DNA of 22,125 nt from Flavipsychrobacter sp964461535 (GTDB lineage Bacteria > Bacteroidota > Bacteroidia > Chitinophagales > Chitinophagaceae): the NCBI GenBank assembly GCA_964461535.1, contig CAYWUY010000052.1, positions 1 through 22,125 on the forward strand, written 5' to 3'. Every line of letters begins with the position of its first letter. Within the stretch, counting starts at the first letter, position 1. The translations under genes and the position numbers were made by a program. A model generated the notes under the pieces. That model saw nothing but the letters and a program-made list of their open reading frames with translations, searched no databases and was not told the DNA's origin. Positions 1 to 8,784 of this stretch are shown one piece after another.

Positions 1-1400
1 TCCTCGTCAGTCCAAGAATGTGACTTATTCTTATCGTGATATAAAAACAAGGCACCATTATAACTCAACCACTTCCAAGGCTGATTATTTCCGGCAGAAG
101 GGGCTTCTACTGCCGCTGCTACAATGGATTCGATATCTACTGAAGAGATATCTTTATTGGTAATTGGAGATGTTGTAACAGCCCTATCTGCCATTTGCTT
201 CATTTGGTCTATTGTCAATTCAGGATACGTCCAATCAACTGCATTGTACTCTCCTTCCATCTGGGGGACTTTGTCTCCAATAAGCTCCTCAATATCTATA
301 TTATATCTACCAGACTCTCTGTATTTGTCTAATAGAATGCGTCTACAAACATCGGCACACAAGGCACCGCCCAGCACTACTGCTGATGCTAACTGTGGCC
401 AAGTATTAATTGATTGCTCTACTTCCACCATAGATGCCTTTAATCGCTTAGATAGTGTGTCAATACCCATATGCGGTATCAAACCAAGCATAGGCAATAT
501 GTATGGTATTTTTTGCTCATTAGTAAGCGAGCCTATTTTAGTATGATCAAGGTGGCTAATAAAACCATGCAATAAGGGTCTTTCCGGCTCCAAATCAAAA
601 CGTTCAACATCTACTGTACCTCTATCACTTGCTTCCATTAATACCGGCATCTGTAAAGATTTGGCTTTGATACGAAGCAATATTTTTACATCTAGGCTAT
701 CGCATTCATCTATAACCAAGTCCAACTTTTTGTCGCCAATAAAAAACGCATCTAAATTATCTTTAGTTAAACCCTCAGAAAATAAAGTAACTTTCAGATA
801 AGGGTCTATCTCAGCTATTTCTCTGGCTACCATAACCGTCTTCTTAAGCCCCATATTATGCACACCACTTCTTATTCGATTTAGGTTGGTAAGCTCAAGT
901 TCATCAAAGTCAGCTATTCTTAATTCGCCAAACATGCGTTCCATAGCCATAGTTAAAGAAACCGACTGCCCAACCGACAAACCTACAACCCCCACCACTT
1001 TAGTAGACAAAATACGCTGTTCGTCGCGTGTTATTTTATAGTTATTTCTACTGGTTCTAAGCATTACAAATTCTTCCTCATCCAGTAGATGAACTACCCT
1101 ATTAGACCAAGGGTAATAAACCCATACTCCATAATCTTCCAAGCTACAGCCATTTAAATGCTGCACCATATCTGCATCTATCTCATTTTGCGTTAGCTTC
1201 TTATTAGGTTTCTTATACTTCATAAGATCTACCAACTGGCTGTACATAGTGTCATGAACAACAATGCCGGTATGGCTATTTATCAAATGCACTAAAGCAT
1301 CTTTTTGTCCTTCAATTGAAAATCTGTAAAATTGTGGAGTATACAGATTGTTATTTTTATTATTCTCAAACGCCTTGTTAAGAAAAAAAGAAGCGGACAT
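1..1400 (-). CDS. Rv1355c/MoeY-family ThiF-nitroreductase fusion protein (3' end beyond the window)
   Basis: The reading frame is open from the ATG at 1400-1398 to the left edge: 466 codons with no stop, so the C-terminus is missing. About residues 130-330 form a ThiF/E1-like (UBA) Rossmann domain. It has a glycine-rich nucleotide loop GLSVGQS (140-146), then DFDELELTNLNRI (164-176), which matches the D-x-D...N-x-x-R signature of adenylating E1-like enzymes, then VIDECDS. From about residue 426 a nitroreductase-like FMN domain begins, shown by AAAVEAPSAGNNQPWKW (428-444). This order matches the Rv1355c family, called MoeY in mycobacteria. The function is not established; by family one expects adenylation or thiol chemistry coupled to a flavin oxidoreductase. 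I see no CxxC zinc motif in the visible part. The gene is divergent from the response regulator at 1498. Confidence 0.8.
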   Translation of the reverse strand, partial: MSASFFLNKAFENNKNNNLYTPQFYRFSIEGQKDALVHLINSHTGIVVHDTMYSQLVDLMKYKKPNKKLTQNEIDADMVQHLNGCSLEDYGVWVYYPWSNRVVHLLDEEEFVMLRTSRNNYKITRDEQRILSTKVVGVVGLSVGQSVSLTMAMERMFGELRIADFDELELTNLNRIRSGVHNMGLKKTVMVAREIAEIDPYLKVTLFSEGLTKDNLDAFFIGDKKLDLVIDECDSLDVKILLRIKAKSLQMPVLMEASDRGTVDVERFDLEPERPLLHGFISHLDHTKIGSLTNEQKIPYILPMLGLIPHMGIDTLSKRLKASMVEVEQSINTWPQLASAVVLGGALCADVCRRILLDKYRESGRYNIDIEELIGDKVPQMEGEYNAVDWTYPELTIDQMKQMADRAVTTSPITNKDISSVDIESIVAAAVEAPSAGNNQPWKWLSYNGALFLYHDKNKSHSWTDE

Positions 1401-1497
1401 GTTTTAAAACGATTTATTTAAGAGACAAAAAAATATTATTTTTACAAAAGTGTAACGGCAATTAACACAAAAATCTCACATTCTAACCAAATAAAAA
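1401..1497. other. divergent intergenic region
   Basis: This 97-base AT-rich spacer separates two divergently transcribed genes and must hold both promoters. I could not find an exact TAnnTTTG element on either strand. The closest on the minus strand is TACACTTTTG, which has extra bases. Confidence 0.4.
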
Positions 1498-1962
1498 ATG
1501 ACTGAGAAAAAAATAAGCATACTTTACGTTGATGATGAGCAAAATAATTTAATATCTTTTAAAGCGGTATTTCGTATAAAGTATACCGTATACACTGCTA
1601 TAAGCGGTGAGGAAGCTATAAAAATATTAAAGAACCATGAAGTGAATGTTATTATTACAGACCAACGTATGCCCAACATGACCGGAGTGGAATTTTTAGA
1701 ATCAATCATAGAAGACCATCCAGACCCTACGCGTATATTACTGACCGGCTATGCCGACATGAATGCCGTTGTAGATGCTGTAAATAAAGGAAAAATATAC
1801 CACTACCTTACCAAGCCATGGAATGAGGAAGAGCTAGATATGACCATTACAAAAGCCTACGAGGTGTATAGAAATAGGGTGGATACAGTAGAGGAAAATG
1901 AAAAACTTCATGTAAGCAACGAGCAATTAGAATTCTTATTGAGGCAAAAACTGCTATCGTAG
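1498..1962 (+). CDS. single-domain response regulator with C-terminal helix
   Basis: A CheY-like receiver domain spans about residues 6-125. It has the acidic pair D12-D13, the phospho-acceptor D55 (ITDQRMP), T83 (LLTGY) and K106 (TKPW), so all catalytic positions are present. The TDQRMP...LTGYAD...NKGKIYHYLTKPW pattern resembles the receivers attached to HD-GYP, PP2C or NtrC/HoxA-type outputs. Here no output domain follows. The last 30 or so residues look like a short charged amphipathic helix, perhaps for dimerisation or partner binding. No histidine kinase is adjacent. It is followed by a strong hairpin terminator, so it appears monocistronic. The phosphorelay partner is unknown. Confidence 0.9.
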   Translation: MTEKKISILYVDDEQNNLISFKAVFRIKYTVYTAISGEEAIKILKNHEVNVIITDQRMPNMTGVEFLESIIEDHPDPTRILLTGYADMNAVVDAVNKGKIYHYLTKPWNEEELDMTITKAYEVYRNRVDTVEENEKLHVSNEQLEFLLRQKLLS

Positions 1963-1982
1963 CATTAACAAATGTTTTTTCT

Positions 1983-2018
1983 AAAAGAGGCAGCAAATTG
2001 GTATTTGCTGCCTCTTTT
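1983..2018 (+). terminator. strong intrinsic terminator after the response regulator
   Basis: A perfect 16-bp stem (1983-1998 with 2003-2018), loop TGGT, contains the GC core GAGGCAGC/GCTGCCTC. It starts with AAAA and ends with TTTT, so it could work in both directions. It lies 20 bases after the response regulator stop and separates that gene from the efflux operon. Confidence 0.9.
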
Positions 2019-2065
2019 AACTTTAACACACATTAACATAACTATAACTAATTGTGGACATTCGC

Positions 2066-2105
2066 AACTATGGAAACGTTTTTTGTAAATAATGTTTCCA
2101 TAGTT
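2066..2105. promoter_or_regulatory. candidate TetR operator: 12-bp-arm palindrome overlapping the tetR promoter
   Basis: AACTATGGAAAC (2066-2077) and its exact reverse complement GTTTCCATAGTT (2094-2105) are separated by 16 bases. The right arm overlaps a Bacteroidota -7 element TAGTTTTG (2101-2108); a TTG at 2083-2085 could be the -33 element, with a short 15-base spacer. The position, just ahead of a tetR-family gene that opens an efflux operon, suggests autoregulation. Binding itself is inferred. Confidence 0.6.
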
Positions 2106-2118
2106 TTGCATCCGAAAT

Positions 2119-2733
2119 ATGGATGTACTTAACAAAATATTGCGCTCAGCCATCGAGTTGTTTAGCCAATACGGCTTTAAATCAATTACGATGGATGACA
2201 TAGCAAGAAGAACTGCCATCTCTAAAAAAACATTGTATCAGCACTTTGCTAACAAGCACGAAGTAGTACTAGAAGCAGTCATATGGTATAAGAACAATAT
2301 CACCAACGACTGCGTATGTACTTTAAATGGCTGTATAAGTGCCGTAGAAGAAATGGTGAAAATATTGGTATACTTCGATAAAGTGTATAAAGAAGTAAAC
2401 CCTATGGCCATGTTTGAGCTACAAAGATATTTTCCTGAAGCCTATGCAAAATTTAGAGAGCTGATAATGAATAAAGATGTAGCACTCTTGCAAGAAAATA
2501 TGGAAAAAGGCATAAAAGATGGTTTGTATAGAGCGGACATTAACACTGAACTGATGGCCCGATATAGAATGGAAACATCTCTTCTGGCACTAAACCCCAA
2601 CTTGATGATTAATACACGTAGTGACTTTAAAAATGTGGCCTTTGAAATAGGAGAACATTTTATGTACGGGATACTAACACCAAAAGGAGAAGAAGAATAT
2701 AAATTATATAAAGCCAAGTACCTAAAAAAATAA
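2119..2733 (+). CDS. TetR/AcrR-family transcriptional regulator of the RND efflux operon
   Basis: This 204-residue protein has an N-terminal TetR DNA-binding domain (about residues 4-50). The helix-turn-helix lies around 24-43 (TMDDIARRTAISKKTLYQHF), followed by the usual KHEVV continuation. The C-terminal part is a helical ligand-binding domain without recognisable specificity. The chosen ATG puts the first helix at residue 4, as is normal for the family. It is the first gene of a run with tolC-like, adaptor and RND pump genes, 11 bases before the tolC-like gene, so it probably represses its own operon until an efflux substrate binds. The likely -7 box lies only about 10 bases before the ATG, so the mRNA leader would be very short. 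Confidence 0.9.
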   Translation: MDVLNKILRSAIELFSQYGFKSITMDDIARRTAISKKTLYQHFANKHEVVLEAVIWYKNNITNDCVCTLNGCISAVEEMVKILVYFDKVYKEVNPMAMFELQRYFPEAYAKFRELIMNKDVALLQENMEKGIKDGLYRADINTELMARYRMETSLLALNPNLMINTRSDFKNVAFEIGEHFMYGILTPKGEEEYKLYKAKYLKK

Positions 2734-2744
2734 CAAAAAACCAG

Positions 2745-4088
2745 ATGAAAAAACTATTATTAACGCTGCTATCTGCTACAGGCCTATTACACAGCTATGC
2801 ACAAGATGCTAAAAGCCTAAGCCTGCAAGACTGTATAGACTATGGCATAGAACATAGCTATACTATTAAAAATGCACAGCTTGATGTATTGATACAAAAA
2901 GCACAAAACAACCAAACTGCAGCTTTAGCATTACCAACTGTGGGTGCAAAGGGAGAATTAAATCATTTTCCCAATCCACAGTATTCATTCTTTAACCAAA
3001 AAGCATTTAGCCCGCAAGCACCCGATGGCATTATAGGTGCATCATTTGTGCTGCCCTACGGCAATACATTCACAATGAGCGCTTCTCAAATTCTATTTGA
3101 CGGCAGCGTAATGGTGGCCCTGCAAGCCAGAAAAACAATTCTGGACTTAAAAACGCAACAAGCAAAACTAACTAAACAAGACTTAGCACTACAGGTATAC
3201 AAAACCTACTTTTCTGCAATAGTTCTTGAAAAGCAAAGAGAGCTAAATAAAACCTTGCTATCATCGATTAGAAAATTATCTGGTGAGATGGAGCAGATAT
3301 ATAAAACAGGTTTTGCAGAAAAAATACAAGCAGACCAGATGACTGTTCAAGTTAATAACCTTGCAGCAGACAGTATAAGAATGGCTAATAGCAAAGAACT
3401 AATAGAGCAGTTACTTAAATACCAAATTGGTATGGATATAAATGCACCAATTCTGCTAAAGGATACGTCTGTAAGTGTTCACGTTAATCAAGCCATAAGT
3501 CTATTGCAAGAAACAATTAAAACAGAAAGCCTTGTTCAATATCAAATATTAAAGGATGCGCTAGACTTGAATAATTACAATTTAAAACGCTATAAATTGG
3601 CAGCACTACCAAGTGTAGTAGCCATAGGTGCTTACGGTAATAATTATGGGGCTGAAAAATTTGGAGACGTCTATAAAATTTCCAAATATCAGGTATTCTC
3701 TTTAGTTGGCCTACAAATAAATCTACCAATATTTAACGGAATGAAGCGCACCTACCAAGTACAGGAAACTAAATATACTATTGAAAGGAGTAAGAATGAT
3801 ATAGCAGCCTTTAAACAAGGTAACGAGCTTGCAGTAACTCAAAGTAAAACAACCTTAAAAAACACATACTTACAGTTGAATAACAATCAACGTAATTTAG
3901 ATTTAGCCGCATCGGTAGTAGACCTATCAAATAAAAAATATAAGGAAGGTGTAGGCTCTACTAGCGAAATTATTACTGCACAAACACAATTGATTCAAGC
4001 ACAATCAGTATATACACAAACACTACTAGACTTGATAAATGCTGAAGCCGATTTAAAAAATGCTTTAGGTAAAATATACAATAACTAA
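2745..4088 (+). CDS. TolC-family outer-membrane efflux protein
   Basis: The protein has 447 residues with a Sec signal peptide (KK, a hydrophobic stretch, cleavage probably after SYA at residue 19). After that come two repeated alpha-helical halves typical of the outer-membrane efflux protein (OEP) family: LSLQDCIDYGIEHSYTIKNAQ near the N-terminus, and late in the protein a long Gln/Asn-rich helix ending with YKEGVGSTSEIITAQTQLIQAQ, the usual end-of-barrel and coiled-coil signature. It should form the outer-membrane exit duct of the tripartite pump encoded by the next two genes. There is no lipobox cysteine, unlike NodT-type members. It is 28 bases before the adaptor gene and shares its operon. 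Confidence 0.92.
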   Translation: MKKLLLTLLSATGLLHSYAQDAKSLSLQDCIDYGIEHSYTIKNAQLDVLIQKAQNNQTAALALPTVGAKGELNHFPNPQYSFFNQKAFSPQAPDGIIGASFVLPYGNTFTMSASQILFDGSVMVALQARKTILDLKTQQAKLTKQDLALQVYKTYFSAIVLEKQRELNKTLLSSIRKLSGEMEQIYKTGFAEKIQADQMTVQVNNLAADSIRMANSKELIEQLLKYQIGMDINAPILLKDTSVSVHVNQAISLLQETIKTESLVQYQILKDALDLNNYNLKRYKLAALPSVVAIGAYGNNYGAEKFGDVYKISKYQVFSLVGLQINLPIFNGMKRTYQVQETKYTIERSKNDIAAFKQGNELAVTQSKTTLKNTYLQLNNNQRNLDLAASVVDLSNKKYKEGVGSTSEIITAQTQLIQAQSVYTQTLLDLINAEADLKNALGKIYNN

Positions 4089-4116
4089 TATTTAAAAAAC
4101 GCAAAACACTCCATAA

Positions 4117-5214
4117 ATGAAACGTACATTATATCTACTAACAGCAGCTACCCTATTCTTAGCATCATGCGGTGGTGGCGATGGCGAAAATTTAGCCGAA
4201 CTAAAAAAACAAAGAGCCGAATTAGACGCTAAAATAAAAAAGCTGGAAGCGAGCCAAAAAAGCAATACAGGTAAAGTAACACCTGTGGCAATAGCTTCTG
4301 TAATAACACAAACATTCAATGGTAATATTGAAGTACAATCTGTTATTAGTGGCGACGAAAACATACTAGCACAAAGTACAGTGGGCGGTGAAGTAAAAAG
4401 CATAAACGTTACTGTAGGACAACGTGTAAGTAAAGGACAGGTGCTAGCAGTAATAGATGCCACAGCCATTGAACAAAGTATGGCTAGCCTAGCACCACAA
4501 CTGTCTCTTGCAAAGTCTCTTTATGAAAAACAGCAAAAACTATGGGCACAAAATATAGGTAGCGAAGTGCAGCTAGAGCAAGCTAAAACAAACTATGAGG
4601 GCTTGGTTAAGCAAATAGACGCACTTAAAGCGCAACGTAATCTTGCAAAAATAGTATCTCCGATTAACGGAGTTATAGATGAAATTAATGTTAAAATAGG
4701 AGAAGTAACTAGTGCACAAAATCCTACTAGCGGTATTCGCGTAGTAAACTACGACAAACTTAAAGCAGAAGCTATGTTAGGCGAGAACTACCTAGGCAAG
4801 CTAAAAGCAGGCAATAAAGTAACAGTAGTATTGGGCGATAATGAAGACTCGTTATCAACTACGCTAAGCTATGTAGGACAGTCTGTTGACGCAATGTCTA
4901 GAGCATTTAAAGTAACCGTTAAATTGCCTAATAGTGCTAAGCTACACCCCAACATGTCTTGTGTAATGAAAATATCTAACTACACTAACACCAACGCAAT
5001 AGTAGTGCCTGTAGCGGTAATACAAAAAACTGGAGAAGGGTCTATCGTATATATAGCAGATGGCAACACTGCTAAAGCAGTACCTGTAACTATTGGCAGA
5101 ATATCTAATGGTAATGCAGAAATAATGAGCGGTCTAAATGAGGGCGATCATTTAATAACTGCCGGCTACGAAGAGCTTGAAAATGGTCAAAAGATTATAG
5201 TACAATCTTTATAA
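4117..5214 (+). CDS. RND efflux periplasmic adaptor (membrane fusion protein), lipoprotein
   Basis: This 365-residue protein has a lipoprotein signal peptide with lipobox LASC (C18), then a Gly-rich linker and a short charged coiled coil (about 24-48). Next is a biotinyl-lipoyl-like half (QSTVGGEVKSINVTVGQRVSKGQVLAVID), an alpha-hairpin, and the second lipoyl half (IVSPINGVIDEINVKIGEV). A beta-barrel and a C-terminal membrane-proximal domain follow (ending GLNEGDHLITAGYEELENGQKI). It belongs to the HlyD/AcrA class and should be anchored in the inner membrane, bridging the RND pump and the TolC-like duct. Order and spacing indicate one operon with its neighbours. Confidence 0.93.
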   Translation: MKRTLYLLTAATLFLASCGGGDGENLAELKKQRAELDAKIKKLEASQKSNTGKVTPVAIASVITQTFNGNIEVQSVISGDENILAQSTVGGEVKSINVTVGQRVSKGQVLAVIDATAIEQSMASLAPQLSLAKSLYEKQQKLWAQNIGSEVQLEQAKTNYEGLVKQIDALKAQRNLAKIVSPINGVIDEINVKIGEVTSAQNPTSGIRVVNYDKLKAEAMLGENYLGKLKAGNKVTVVLGDNEDSLSTTLSYVGQSVDAMSRAFKVTVKLPNSAKLHPNMSCVMKISNYTNTNAIVVPVAVIQKTGEGSIVYIADGNTAKAVPVTIGRISNGNAEIMSGLNEGDHLITAGYEELENGQKIIVQSL

Positions 5215-5254
5215 TCTACATACACTTTAATGATTACTCACAAGACAATTTCTC

Positions 5255-8200
5255 ATGAAAGATACATTTAAAGAATTTAAACCATCAAGCTGGGCTATTG
5301 ATAATCGTACGGCCATATATTTGGTAACGATTATCATAACTCTAGCCGGCTTAATGGCCTACTTGAATTTGCCTAAAGAGCAATTCCCGGAAATAAAAAT
5401 TCCGCAGATAATAGTACAAACTTTGTACCCAGGTACTTCACCGGAAAACATGGAGAATCTGGTAACAAAGCCTATTGAAAAACAGGTAAAAAATCTTACC
5501 GGAGTAAAAAAAGTAACCAGTAACTCTTTCCAAGACTACTCAGTAGTAATTGTAGAGTTCAATACTGATATTAAGATTGAAAAAGCTAAACAAGATGTAA
5601 AAGACGGAGTAGATAAGGCAAAGCAAGACTTACCTCAAAACTTACCTTATCAGCCTGAAGTTAAAGATATAGACTTATCAGAGCTACCTATTCTATCGGT
5701 TAACATATCAGGTAACTACGACCTTAAAAGGCTTAAAAAATATGCCGACAAAGTAAAAGACAACTTTGAGGCATTAAAGCAAATAAAGCAAGTAAACCGA
5801 GTAGGTGCACTGGATAGAGAAGTGCAGATAAATGTAGACTTATTCAAAATGCAGGCTGCCGGCATCACCTTTGACGATATAGACCGTGCAGTAGCCAGCG
5901 AAAACGTTTCTACTACGGCGGGCGAAGCAGCCATGAACAACCAAAAGCGTGTACTAACTATACGCAATGAGTTTAAGTCTGCAGACCAGATTAATAACAT
6001 AATAGTTAAGAACGGATCTGGCAGAAGTATCTACCTAAAAGACATAGCTCAAGTTGTAGATAGTTTTGCTGAACAGAAAAGCTATGCCCGCTTAGAAGGT
6101 AATAACGTTATAACGCTAAACGTTATTAAAGCAAAAGGTGCTAACCTTATTGAAGCATCGGATAAGATTCAGGAGGTAGTAAAAACGATGCAAAAAAATG
6201 AAGACATTCCTAAAGACCTTAAAATAGTAGTAACAGGAGACCAATCTGAAACAACAAGAAATACAGTACATGATTTGATAAATACTATCATCATAGGTTT
6301 CATTTTGGTAACTATTATTCTTATGTTCTTCATGGGTGTTACTAATGCCTTGTTCGTGGCACTATCTGTGCCGCTATCATGTGCTGTAGCATTTTTAGTA
6401 CTTCCTACTATTGGCTTTACACTTAATATGATTGTGCTATTCTCCTTCTTGCTTGCACTGGGTATAGTAGTAGATGATGCCATAGTAGTTATAGAAAATA
6501 CACACCGTATTTTCGACAATGGGAAAATGAGTATAGTAAAGGCTGCTAAACTAGCAACAGGAGAGGTATTTCTACCGGTATTATCTGGTACAGCTACTAC
6601 CCTTATGCCATTTATACCTCTTGCTTTCTGGAAAGGAGTTATTGGTAGTTTCATGTTCTTCTTACCCATTACACTTATCATCACCTTAGTAGCTTCTTTG
6701 TTGGTGGCCTACATTATCAATCCGGTATTTGCGGTTAGCTTCATGAAGCCTGAAGACCACAACATTAGTAATAGAAGGAAGTTTACTAAGAGAGATAAAA
6801 TTGTAAGCATCATATTTGCTGCCATTGCATTGATATGCTATGCAGGTGGTGGCCTAGGTATGGGCAACTTTATAGTTTTCATCTACATTTTTATTCTTCT
6901 AGAAAAATATATCTTCTCTAAGTGGATACACAGCTTCCAAAATAATGCATGGCCGGCTTTTAGAGATTGGTATACACGCATACTAGTTAAGGCGTTAAAG
7001 CGTCCGGGGTTGATTATAATCATAACTATTTTGCTATTTCCTGTATCGGTAATGTTATATCAGGCAAGGAGCCCTATGTTTGTATTCTTCCCTAGTGCCG
7101 ATCCAAACTTCACATACGTTTACCTAAATCTTCCGGTGGGTACAGATCAAGCCTACACCAATGAGGTAATGCGTAAGCTAGAGAAAAAAGTAAATGACGC
7201 ACTAGGCCAAGACCCTGAACACGGCAAAAGAAATCCTATTGTTAAATCTGTTATTTCTAACGTTACTGTAGATGCAGTAGACCCTAATAGTGGCGAAATT
7301 GGAGACTTCCCTAACAAAGGAAAAATAACTGTAGCCTTTGTAGAATTTGCTAAAAGAAAAGGCGTTTCTACTCAGATGTATTTAGAAAAAATAAGGGCAG
7401 CAGTTAAATCATATCCTGGAGCCGAAGTAACTGTAGATATGGAAAGCGGTGGACCACCATTACCTAAGCCAGTAGTAATTGAAATTACAGGTGATAATTT
7501 AGATACGCTTGTAGCAACTTCCGAACGTTTAAAACGCTACTTAAAAGCTAAACAAGTAGCAGGTGTTGAAGAACTAAGAAGCGACTTTGATGCACATAAA
7601 CCTGAAATTGTTTTTGACATCAATAGAGATCGTATGAATAATGAAAGTATTTCTACTTATGCCGTTGCTATGAATTTACGTACCGCAGTATTTGGTAAAG
7701 AAATATCTAGATTCAGAGATGCTAATGACGACTACCCCATCAATCTAAGATTGATGCCGGAACAACGTAGTAATGTTGAGGCTATAAGAAATATGCCTGT
7801 AGTATTTAGAGACATGGGTATGGGTGGTGCTATAAGAACAGTACCCATGAGCTCATTTGCCAACATTCATTATGGTACTACATATGGTGGCATTAAACGT
7901 AAAGATCAAAAACGCATCATCAACTTATCTTCAAATGTCATCAAAGGTTTTGACGAAAACCAAGTAGTGGAAGCAGTGAAAGCTGAGGTGGACGAATTTA
8001 GAACACCTGCTGGCATCAGCATTAAAATGGGAGGACAGCAAGAAGAACAAGCAGAAACCATGAGTTTCTTGGGTGGTGCTATGCTTACATCTATTGGTCT
8101 AATATTCTTGATTCTAATACTTCAATTTAACTCTATAAGCCGCACACTTATTATTATGAGTGAGGTATTCTTTAGTATCATAGGCGTACTACTTGGTTAT

Positions 8201-8704
8201 GCAGCATTTGCACCTACCTTCTCTATGGTTATGAGTGGTATAGGTATAATAGCATTAGCAGGTATAGTGGTTCGTAATGGTATTCTACTGGTAGAGTTTA
8301 TGGACTTGATGCTAGCAGAGGGCATGACACCATATGATGCCATTATAGAAGCCGGACGTACACGTATGACGCCTGTACTACTTACGGCTACCGCCGCTAT
8401 ACTAGGTCTTATACCATTAGCCGTAGGTTTAAATATAGACTTTGGCACGTTGTTCACTGAGCTAAATCCGCACATATTCTTTGGTGGAGATAGCGCTGCC
8501 TTCTGGTCTGCACTTGCATGGACAATGATATATGGACTAGCATTTGCTACTATACTTACCCTAATAGTAGTACCTGCTATGTGCTTACTTAGCTTTAAAT
8601 TTAAAGCATGGGTTAGTAGGGTTACCGGATGGCACATTCCTTTAACGCATCATAAAGTTGAGCACAAGACTGAAGAGGACACAACCGTACACTCACAAGA
8701 ATAG
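5255..8704 (+). CDS. RND-family efflux transporter permease (AcrB/HAE1-like)
   Basis: The protein has 1149 residues, about 100 longer than AcrB. TM1 is near residue 20-38, followed by FPEIKIPQIIVQTLYPGTSPENMENLVTKPIE, the RND porter-domain start. TM2-TM6 begin about residue 342. TM4 carries the proton-relay pair D407-D408 in LGIVVDDAIVVIENTHR. The second half repeats the plan, with a late TM block ending IGLIFLILILQFN...GIVVRNGILLVEFMD...GRTRMTPVLLTA. Between the halves (about residues 500-590) lies an insert with two additional hydrophobic stretches, including ICYAGGGLGMGNFIVFIYIFILL. The substrate cannot be told; a drug, detergent or lipid-like compound is typical. It is the last gene of the operon and is followed by a hairpin terminator. 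Confidence 0.95.
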   Translation: MKDTFKEFKPSSWAIDNRTAIYLVTIIITLAGLMAYLNLPKEQFPEIKIPQIIVQTLYPGTSPENMENLVTKPIEKQVKNLTGVKKVTSNSFQDYSVVIVEFNTDIKIEKAKQDVKDGVDKAKQDLPQNLPYQPEVKDIDLSELPILSVNISGNYDLKRLKKYADKVKDNFEALKQIKQVNRVGALDREVQINVDLFKMQAAGITFDDIDRAVASENVSTTAGEAAMNNQKRVLTIRNEFKSADQINNIIVKNGSGRSIYLKDIAQVVDSFAEQKSYARLEGNNVITLNVIKAKGANLIEASDKIQEVVKTMQKNEDIPKDLKIVVTGDQSETTRNTVHDLINTIIIGFILVTIILMFFMGVTNALFVALSVPLSCAVAFLVLPTIGFTLNMIVLFSFLLALGIVVDDAIVVIENTHRIFDNGKMSIVKAAKLATGEVFLPVLSGTATTLMPFIPLAFWKGVIGSFMFFLPITLIITLVASLLVAYIINPVFAVSFMKPEDHNISNRRKFTKRDKIVSIIFAAIALICYAGGGLGMGNFIVFIYIFILLEKYIFSKWIHSFQNNAWPAFRDWYTRILVKALKRPGLIIIITILLFPVSVMLYQARSPMFVFFPSADPNFTYVYLNLPVGTDQAYTNEVMRKLEKKVNDALGQDPEHGKRNPIVKSVISNVTVDAVDPNSGEIGDFPNKGKITVAFVEFAKRKGVSTQMYLEKIRAAVKSYPGAEVTVDMESGGPPLPKPVVIEITGDNLDTLVATSERLKRYLKAKQVAGVEELRSDFDAHKPEIVFDINRDRMNNESISTYAVAMNLRTAVFGKEISRFRDANDDYPINLRLMPEQRSNVEAIRNMPVVFRDMGMGGAIRTVPMSSFANIHYGTTYGGIKRKDQKRIINLSSNVIKGFDENQVVEAVKAEVDEFRTPAGISIKMGGQQEEQAETMSFLGGAMLTSIGLIFLILILQFNSISRTLIIMSEVFFSIIGVLLGYAAFAPTFSMVMSGIGIIALAGIVVRNGILLVEFMDLMLAEGMTPYDAIIEAGRTRMTPVLLTATAAILGLIPLAVGLNIDFGTLFTELNPHIFFGGDSAAFWSALAWTMIYGLAFATILTLIVVPAMCLLSFKFKAWVSRVTGWHIPLTHHKVEHKTEEDTTVHSQE

Positions 8705-8733
8705 TTTTCCCAAAACATATAGTGTATAACACG

Positions 8734-8765
8734 GGGAGTTGGTATTTACCAACTCCCTTATTTTT
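8734..8765 (+). terminator. intrinsic terminator of the efflux operon
   Basis: GGGAGTTGGT (8734-8743) pairs perfectly with ACCAACTCCC (8748-8757) around an ATTT loop and is followed by TTATTTTT. It lies 30 bases after the RND pump stop and ends the tetR-tolC-adaptor-pump transcript. Confidence 0.88.
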
Positions 8766-8766
8766 G
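8739..8766 (+). promoter_or_regulatory. probable promoter of the Crp/Fnr-type gene, overlapping the upstream terminator
   Basis: TTG at 8739-8741 and TATTTTTG at 8759-8766 are spaced by 17 bases, which fits the Bacteroidota sigma-A pattern TTG-N17-23-TAnnTTTG. Both boxes lie within the terminator hairpin and its T-tract. The predicted start is about 8773, 12 bases before the ATG at 8785. Confidence 0.5.
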
Positions 8767-8784
8767 TTACAAATTACCGGCTAT

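Noticed and set aside
124..546. A 140-codon plus-strand frame
   Set aside because: It lies wholly antisense to the ThiF-nitroreductase gene, which has clear domain motifs; the frame shows none.
8722..8784. Longer N-terminus for the Crp/Fnr-type protein
   Set aside because: The extra 21 codons are the terminator hairpin, its T-tract and the promoter; the family fold begins after the ATG at 8785.
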